Positions 59,968 through 64,000 of a DNA stretch of 64,000 nucleotides are shown here, piece by piece. Source of the stretch: Gemmiger sp. An194. GTDB taxonomy: Bacteria; Bacillota; Clostridia; Oscillospirales; Ruminococcaceae. The notes below the pieces were generated by a model, which ran no database searches, was not told where the DNA came from, and worked only from the letters and a program-made list of their open reading frames with translations. The stretch lies in contig NZ_NFKA01000005.1 in NCBI RefSeq assembly GCF_002160145.1, forward strand, positions 110,949-174,948. Reading direction: 5' to 3'. Position 1 is the first letter of the stretch, and each line of letters opens with the position of its first letter. Both the position numbers and the translations under genes were made by a program.

Positions 59968-60493
59968 TCATATCCCAAAAGCCTTGTCGTACTCAATAAC
60001 TCCATTTAATTTGTTTTGACTTCCGTTAAGATTAAGTGCCATAAAACTTTCATCGTCAACTTCAAATGGCGCTTTTATTCCACACTCACTTGCCGGAATA
60101 TATCCTGCCTTTGGATAGTATTTGGAATGTCCCAAAACAACTGAATATTCATATCCCAATTTATGTGCTATACTGTGTCCTTCTTTCATCAAAGATAATC
60201 CGATTCCCCTGTTCTGATAATCGGGTAATACAGAAAGAGGGGCAAGCGCAAGAACCTCACCCCCTTGAACAACTGCTTTTGTAAAAAGAATATGTCCTAC
60301 AATTTTTTTCATCCTCGACAGCAACAAGAGAAAGTTCCGGAATAAACGATTTGCTTTTTCTTAACGCAGCAACTAAGTTCTGTTCATTTCCATCTGTATA
60401 TTCAGCATTTTCAAATGCTTCTTTTACAACATGATATACCGTATCATAATCTTCTGGTCTTTCTTGTCTTATAATCAAAATAGATATCTCCAT
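59968..60493 (-). pseudogene. GNAT N-acetyltransferase with one frameshift
   Basis: The first frame (MEISILIIRQERPEDYDTVYHVV...LSLVAVEDEK) and the second (IVGHILFTKAVVQGGEVLALAPLSVLPDYQNRGIGLSLMKEG) form a complete GNAT; motif A is QNRGIG. The switch lies in seven A on the minus strand (60303-60309); six would keep VEDEKIVGH in frame. The start is doubtful, lacking a Shine-Dalgarno. An acetyltransferase of the YhbS type; substrate unknown. Confidence 0.78.
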
Positions 60494-60538
60494 AGTTTTA
60501 AGTTTTTTTACAATTACAGGAAATAGCAAATCTACTAT

Positions 60539-61723
60539 CTACCTCTCAATTTTTATGGCTCTGACAATGATAATATCCGGGATTTCTTTATTAAAATAGC
60601 ATTCTTCGTAAAATCCGTCTATGACAAAACCAGCATCAAAACACAGATTAAAAATATCCTGTAAAGAACGATGATAATAACATTGTTTTTGTGGCTGTCC
60701 TTCAATCGCAATATCGTAATAGCTGTGCGGCGTCATATATTTTTCTGTAAGCGTTACAAAACAGGGGTGCTGTGTCGCAAATACAAATACTCCGTTATCC
60801 TCAAGCAATTTATAAACAGAGGTAAAAAGCGGCTTAATATCTGTAATATCCATGACCGCCATGTTTGAGACTGCTTTTGTAAATGGCTTATTTCTTTTTA
60901 ATGCCATCAGACTTGTTTCATTCGTAGCGTCTGCTACACAAAACTCAATGTGATCAGCATACCGTTTTTGACGCTTTTTTGCCAGTTCCACCATTTTTTC
61001 ACTATAATCAAAAGCCAAAACAGAGACAGCTTTTTCTGCAAGATATGCAGAATAATTTCCATTCCCACAGGCAATATCTAAAATATAATCTGTTGGATCA
61101 GGATTTAGAAGCTCTGTTACTTTTGGACGGACAACTTCTCTGTGAAAATCATTTGATTCATCCCCCATTGAACAATCCCAAAATTCAGCGTTCTGATTCC
61201 AGATTGCTTTACTTTCTTCTTTTGAATACTGTATAATATCCTCTTTCTGCAAAATTACTTTTTCTCCTTCGCCGCATGGCTCCTGAAATGCGTGATAATG
61301 ATGTTCCAATATTTCATCTGTTATCACAAACGGCGAATTGGCATCTAAGACCTGATTTCTTTTATATAGTCTTTTTTGCAAAAGCTCCTTACTGGCTTTC
61401 ATATGGACAAGTTCCGTTTCAGCGCCTGATTTTTGGATCAGCTCTTTATAAAAATTCCGATTTTCCTTACTCCAGAAACTAAAATCAATCACAACGTCTT
61501 TTCCCTGCTGAATCAGGGACAGCAGCTTTTTTTGAAGCGCAGCCTCCACCTGCTCTGACAATTTTTCATATTGTTCTTCCGGATAATCAATTCCCTTTCT
61601 CCCATAAAGTTTCCACATTTCTTCATCAATGGAAAGTCTGATATATCCTTCCTGTTCTTTTTTCTTGGCGTAAGTAGTCTTTCCAGAACCACATACGCCG
61701 CACATCATAATAACTTTGCTCAT
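60539..61723 (-). CDS. Kinase-methyltransferase fusion protein
   Basis: A 394-residue bifunctional protein. Residues 1-165 are a P-loop kinase (SKVIMMCGVCGSGKTTYAKKKEQEG; LSIDEEMWKLYG; KDVVIDFSFWSKENR; KEL LQKRLYKRN lid). Residues 180-394 are a class I SAM methyltransferase (PTDYILDIACGNGNYSAYLAEK, VLAFDYSEKMVELAK, IEFCVADATNETSL, DNGVFVFATQHPCF). Both halves normally occur alone; no start codon with a ribosome site lies at the junction. Start MSKVIM follows AAAGGAG. Substrate unknown; the mix of phosphate and methyl transfer suggests a drug- or RNA-modifying enzyme. Confidence 0.82.
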   Translation of the reverse strand: MSKVIMMCGVCGSGKTTYAKKKEQEGYIRLSIDEEMWKLYGRKGIDYPEEQYEKLSEQVEAALQKKLLSLIQQGKDVVIDFSFWSKENRNFYKELIQKSGAETELVHMKASKELLQKRLYKRNQVLDANSPFVITDEILEHHYHAFQEPCGEGEKVILQKEDIIQYSKEESKAIWNQNAEFWDCSMGDESNDFHREVVRPKVTELLNPDPTDYILDIACGNGNYSAYLAEKAVSVLAFDYSEKMVELAKKRQKRYADHIEFCVADATNETSLMALKRNKPFTKAVSNMAVMDITDIKPLFTSVYKLLEDNGVFVFATQHPCFVTLTEKYMTPHSYYDIAIEGQPQKQCYYHRSLQDIFNLCFDAGFVIDGFYEECYFNKEIPDIIIVRAIKIER

Positions 61724-61766
61724 AAAACTCCTTTTCTTTTTCCGAAACGGCATCTATCAATTTGCA

Positions 61767-62224
61767 CTACACAACAGAAAGTTCTTCAATCGCTTTATCT
61801 AAAAAAATCATACCGTCCAGATGTTCCAGCTCATGGCAGAAGCATTTTGCCATTTCATCTTCTCCGTCAACTATAATTTCCTCTCCATATTCATTGAGTG
61901 CCTGAATCGTGACCTTTTGTGGACGAATTGTTTTTACAAAACGGTTCGGGAAACTAAGGCATCCCTCAACACATTCCTGCACACCGCTTTGGCTTATCAT
62001 TTTCGGATTTACAAGTTTTAATCGTGTATCGTTAAAATCAATGACAACCAACCGTTTCAAAACGCCAACCTGATTTGCTGCCAGTGCAGCTCCATTTTCT
62101 GTTTCATGTAATGTATCAAGCATATCATCTAAGAGCTGCCTGATTTTATCATCAACTTTTAGGACAGCTTTACATTTTTTCTTAATATAGGGTCGCTGTC
62201 ATAACGAAGAAATCTTGTTGCCAC
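61767..62224 (-). pseudogene. def: Peptide deformylase with N-terminal frameshift
   Basis: The 3' frame has all three deformylase motifs: NGAALAANQVGV (I), EGCLSFP (II, Cys ligand) and CHELEHLDG (III, HExxH). The 5' part, from GTG 62224 behind AGGAGG, reads ATRFLRYDSDPILRK and shifts at six A (minus strand; 62175-62180); seven would give RKKCKAVLKVDDKIRQLLDDM, joining the 3' frame. Internal ATG 62123 gives only 118 residues without the first helices. It would be an accessory copy; extra def genes can lower sensitivity to deformylase inhibitors. Confidence 0.82.
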
Positions 62225-62462
62225 TTTTTACCTCCTGTCTGCTGCTGTCAGCTCTTGATTTTCTCAAACTTACATCAAATAAAAATACCTCCTCAATGGC
62301 ACACTCAAATACTTTAGAAATATCATATGCAAGCCAGATAGATGGTTCAAATTTTTCTGTTTCTATGGCATTTATCGCCTGCCTTGAAGCTCCAACCAGT
62401 TCTCCTAATTGCTCTTGCGTCAGCCCTCGCTGTTCTCGCAATTCTTTTATTCTGTTTTTCAT
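62199..62462 (-). CDS. XRE family transcriptional regulator
   Basis: An 87-residue Cro/CI-type protein: NRIKELREQRGLTQEQLGELVGASRQAINAIETEKFEPSIWLAYDISKVFECAIEEVFLFD, as in YgzD-like regulators. The last 20 residues overlap the def start region. Start after GGAGG. Two 16-base palindromes flank its promoter, a classic autorepressor design. Confidence 0.88.
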   Translation of the reverse strand: MKNRIKELREQRGLTQEQLGELVGASRQAINAIETEKFEPSIWLAYDISKVFECAIEEVFLFDVSLRKSRADSSRQEVKSGNKISSL

Positions 62463-62475
62463 AGTTCCTCCAAAA

Positions 62476-62529
62476 GTAAGGTTAACATTACAATAATTAT
62501 ATATGTTTTTCTTGTAATGTCAACCTTAC
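62476..62529. promoter_or_regulatory. Promoter with two 16-base operators for the XRE gene
   Basis: Minus strand: TTGACA (62518-62523) and TATAAT (62496-62501), 16-base spacer. Operators GTAAGGTTAACATTAC (62476-62491) and GTAATGTCAACCTTAC (62514-62529) are near-palindromes and inverted copies of each other; one covers the -35, the other follows the -10. Confidence 0.7.
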
Positions 62530-62562
62530 ACCCATTTTCTGTTACACAAATATTTATAAAAA

Positions 62563-62598
62563 CAGGAAACGATACCATGTTTCAGATATCGTTTCCCT
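62563..62598 (-). terminator. Terminator after tnpV
   Basis: On the minus strand, GGAAACGAT...ATCGTTTCC is followed by TGTTTTTAT. Confidence 0.75.
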
Positions 62599-62609
62599 AT
62601 ATCATACCC

Positions 62610-62987
62610 TTATGAATAGATCATCTCATGCAGAACAATTTCTTCTGCCCGGTTACGGATGTTATTGCAACGCTGCACCCATTCCATTTGAGAAGTACGC
62701 TTTAATTCCTCTGTCACGCCCTCGGTAGCTTTCATTTGCTCCATGATAGTGTCTAACCGTTCCTGTGCCTGTTCGTTCAGGTCTGCAAGATATGTCCACA
62801 ATTCTCCGGTCAGTATCAGTATGTTCAATCTGGATGGGTGGACTTCTCTTAAATATTCCCGGTGCATCCGTCCGTACTTTCCAATAGGGCGGTGTTCTTC
62901 CGGCAGTTTCAGGTTCGGGATGTAGTAATCTCCGACAAGGATATAATCAATTCCGTTTTCTGTTATTCTTGGTTTCAATTCGCTCAT
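62610..62987 (-). CDS. tnpV: TnpV family transposon-encoded protein
   Basis: A 125-residue TnpV: ENGIDYILVGDYYIPNLKLPEEHRPIGKYGRMHREYLREVHPSRLNILILTGELWTYLADLNEQAQERLDTI. The family is found in Tn4451-type mobilisable elements; role in transposition is unclear. Start after AGGAGG, overlapping the upstream XRE gene by 41 bases. Confidence 0.9.
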   Translation of the reverse strand: MSELKPRITENGIDYILVGDYYIPNLKLPEEHRPIGKYGRMHREYLREVHPSRLNILILTGELWTYLADLNEQAQERLDTIMEQMKATEGVTEELKRTSQMEWVQRCNNIRNRAEEIVLHEMIYS

Positions 62988-63219
62988 GTTCCTTACCTCC
63001 TGTGGAAGCAGACTCGTCTGCTACTAACTCAATCACATCGGTAATCTCACAATTCAGCGTTTCGCAGATACGGGCTAATGTGTCCATGCTGATGTGCTTT
63101 CCCTCTTTGCTCATGTTGGCAATCATATTCGTTGTCATCCCGGCGGCAAGCCTTAAATCCTCTTTCCTCATATCACGCTCTAACAGCGTGTGCCAGAGTG
63201 GTTTATAGCTGATGTGCAT
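62947..63219 (-). CDS. XRE regulator upstream of tnpV
   Basis: A 90-residue helix-turn-helix protein: ISYKPLWHTLLERDMRKEDLRLAAGMTTNMIANMSKEGKHISMDTLARICETLNCEITDVIEL, a compact YozG-like type. It usually precedes TnpV in mobile elements. Start MHISYK follows CAGGAAAA. The C-terminal 20 residues are charged and overlap tnpV. Confidence 0.88.
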   Translation of the reverse strand: MHISYKPLWHTLLERDMRKEDLRLAAGMTTNMIANMSKEGKHISMDTLARICETLNCEITDVIELVADESASTGGKEHERIETKNNRKRN

Positions 63220-63380
63220 ATTGTTTTCCTGCCTTTCTATCCATACCACCGGGGCAGTTGCCCCGGCAGGAACTTTTCTCTTATAACATCAATCTTGTGA
63301 AATCACAATTTATTCTTGTAGCTTACCGCTGATACCGTCTGGATTGTGCTTTTCCTTTCTTTTTGTTCCCTTTAATTAGC
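63220..63380. other. Right end region of the mobile segment, no gene
   Basis: Leader of the XRE-tnpV pair and a change from A/T-rich to G/C-rich sequence near 63370. No terminal repeat was recognised. Confidence 0.35.
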
Positions 63381-63387
63381 CATGAAC

Positions 63388-63540
63388 TGGGCAATGGCCT
63401 GGGACTGGCGCTGGTGCACCGCATTGTGGAGCTGAGCGGTGGTTCCATTACCGCCGAAAGCACCCTGGGCAGGGGCAGTACCTTTCGGCTGGGCTGCCCG
63501 TTCATCCCGCAGGTTGAGCTGGCTCCCCCCTCCGTTTTGA
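63388..63540 (+). pseudogene. Histidine kinase 3' remnant
   Basis: A single frame reads ELGNGLGLALVHRIVELSGGSITAESTLGRGSTFRLGCPF, the G2 box and last strands of a HATPase_c domain. Everything upstream is missing, the sequence abutting the mobile segment. The frame then runs on without a stop through the next promoter and tRNA, so the native end is also lost or shifted. Confidence 0.7.
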
Positions 63541-63588
63541 CCCGGAACGGGGGGGAAAAATATTTTTTCAAAAATTTGAAAAAAGGGG

Positions 63589-63616
63589 TTGCATTTTGTA
63601 GAATGCGTGATATAAT
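63589..63616 (+). promoter_or_regulatory. Promoter of tRNA-Leu(CAG)
   Basis: TTGCAT (63589-63594) and perfect TATAAT (63611-63616) with 16 bases between. Confidence 0.7.
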
Positions 63617-63659
63617 AAAACACGTCGCTGAGGTGAACGGCCGAAGCGAGAGAGAATAT

Positions 63660-63746
63660 GCGGATGTGGCGGAATTGGCAGACGCGCTAGATTCAGGTTC
63701 TAGTGGTAGCGATACCGTGGGGGTTCAAGTCCCTTCATCCGCACCA
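63660..63746 (+). tRNA. tRNA-Leu (anticodon CAG)
   Basis: Acceptor GCGGATG/CATCCGC, encoded CCA, anticodon stem CTAGA/TCTAG with loop TTCAGGT giving CAG, long Leu-type variable arm. The first 29 bases match tRNA-Leu(UAG) at 51683 almost exactly. Confidence 0.95.
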
Positions 63747-63750
63747 GCAA

Positions 63751-63786
63751 AAAACCCCGTAAAGTTCAGGCTTTGCGGGGTTTTTG
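63751..63786 (+). terminator. Terminator of tRNA-Leu(CAG)
   Basis: AAAACCCCGTAAAG, TTCAGG, CTTTGCGGGGTTTTT. Confidence 0.9.
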
Positions 63787-63842
63787 CTATATATTCCTAT
63801 TATGGAATTCCCCCGATGTGAAGGTTTTTTTCTACCGCTTTT

Positions 63843-64000
63843 CTACCATCTTCTACCCTGATTCCTCATATTGCACGGGAAGTCGGGAAGTAAACAATCT
63901 TTTCTACCGGCGCTTCTACCGGCGTTTGAGGCGGTGGATCATTCAGACTGTTTAATAATCCCCCCATGCTGCCAGCCATTTCTTTCTTGGTTTGATTGCT
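63843..64000 (-). CDS. Partial gene entering from the right, possibly integrase C-terminus
   Basis: An open minus-strand frame of 52 codons continues beyond the edge: it reads KKEMAGSMGGLLNSLNDPPPQTPVEAPVEKIVYFP and ends at 63843. Its place directly downstream of a tRNA-Leu 3' end is where tyrosine recombinases of integrated elements end, and the KKEMAGSMGGLLNSL piece resembles the tail after the catalytic Tyr. No catalytic motif is inside the window, so this is tentative. Confidence 0.35.

Larger units (their letters stand above)
57560..63375. mobile_element. Decayed mobile segment with low-G+C cargo
   Basis: The span holds genes typical of conjugative or mobilisable elements of Clostridia (small Cys-rich protein, phage-type regulator resembling those of Tn1549-like elements, TnpV with its XRE partner), and an A/T-rich cargo of enzymes. 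Several genes are broken. No integrase, relaxase or clear terminal repeats were found inside, so limits are approximate: the left edge is after the vanG-like terminator, the right edge before a histidine-kinase fragment. Confidence 0.65.

Noticed and set aside
57560..63375. Complete conjugative element
   Set aside because: No relaxase, type IV coupling protein, integrase or terminal repeats are present, so only a remnant or cargo block is supported.
63363..63821. 152-codon frame running through tRNA-Leu(CAG)
   Set aside because: Only the first part is a kinase remnant; the rest is promoter and tRNA read as protein.

Overview
The window (about 58-60 % G+C by eye over most of its length) looks like a chromosome segment of a gut Clostridia of the Oscillospiraceae/Ruminococcaceae type (Gemmiger/Subdoligranulum/Faecalibacterium-like). 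Support comes from Firmicutes-type S-box and FMN riboswitches, the conserved mazG-hup-yabO-yabP-yabQ-divIC-S1 cluster, a spoIVB/spo0A pair, long-form HPF and a cdaA-cdaR operon. Species was not determined. No rRNA, CRISPR array or replication origin was seen; there are two tRNA-Leu genes.

Layout. 1-13.9 kb holds small units: a YeiH-type exporter with a divergent LysR regulator, S-box-controlled metK, an FMN-riboswitch-controlled ribU-type ECF component, an MscS channel, a HAD phosphatase, a dicarboxylate symporter with an RmlD-like reductase, a DUF3737 beta-helix protein, a divergent MarR/MFS pair sharing twin operators, a MerR-TipAS regulator, a GyrI-like protein and a TfoX-like protein. 14.1-29.3 kb is a cell-surface glycan operon on the minus strand: UDP-galactopyranose mutase, three glycosyltransferases, an ABC exporter (permease with an ectodomain, ATPase fused to a methyltransferase), a 1619-residue fused pyruvyltransferase/WbsX/RgpF protein and rfbC. 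A secreted GH25 muramidase with NPD/EGR repeats follows. 29.5-33.5 kb carries hpf and the mazG-to-S1 cluster.

34.3-47.1 kb is one co-directional run of ten genes from cdaA (c-di-AMP synthesis) through cdaR, an FAD protein, an XpaC-like protein, recJ, relA ((p)ppGpp synthesis), dtd, an MBL hydrolase and hemZ to a nucleoside kinase. Fused ispDF, a Spo0A with a degenerate receiver, a frameshifted membrane protein and spoIVB follow.

From 51.7 kb the region is accessory. A tRNA-Leu(UAG) precedes a lipoprotein, a DUF2089/membrane-protein operon and a vanG-like set (D-Ala-D-Ser-type ligase, VanXY, serine-acetyltransferase-like protein, broken racemase). From about 57.6 to 63.4 kb lies a visibly A+T-richer, decayed mobile segment: a conjugative-element-type regulator with two nonsense codons, TnpV, XRE regulators, and a cargo of kinase, frameshifted GNAT, kinase-methyltransferase fusion and frameshifted peptide deformylase. 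A histidine-kinase 3' remnant and tRNA-Leu(CAG) end the region, and a partial minus-strand gene (possibly an integrase C-terminus) runs off the right edge.

Almost all genes up to 49 kb read through cleanly, whereas the last 8 kb contain several short-repeat frameshifts and nonsense codons. That pattern favours true decay of the accessory region over general sequencing error.
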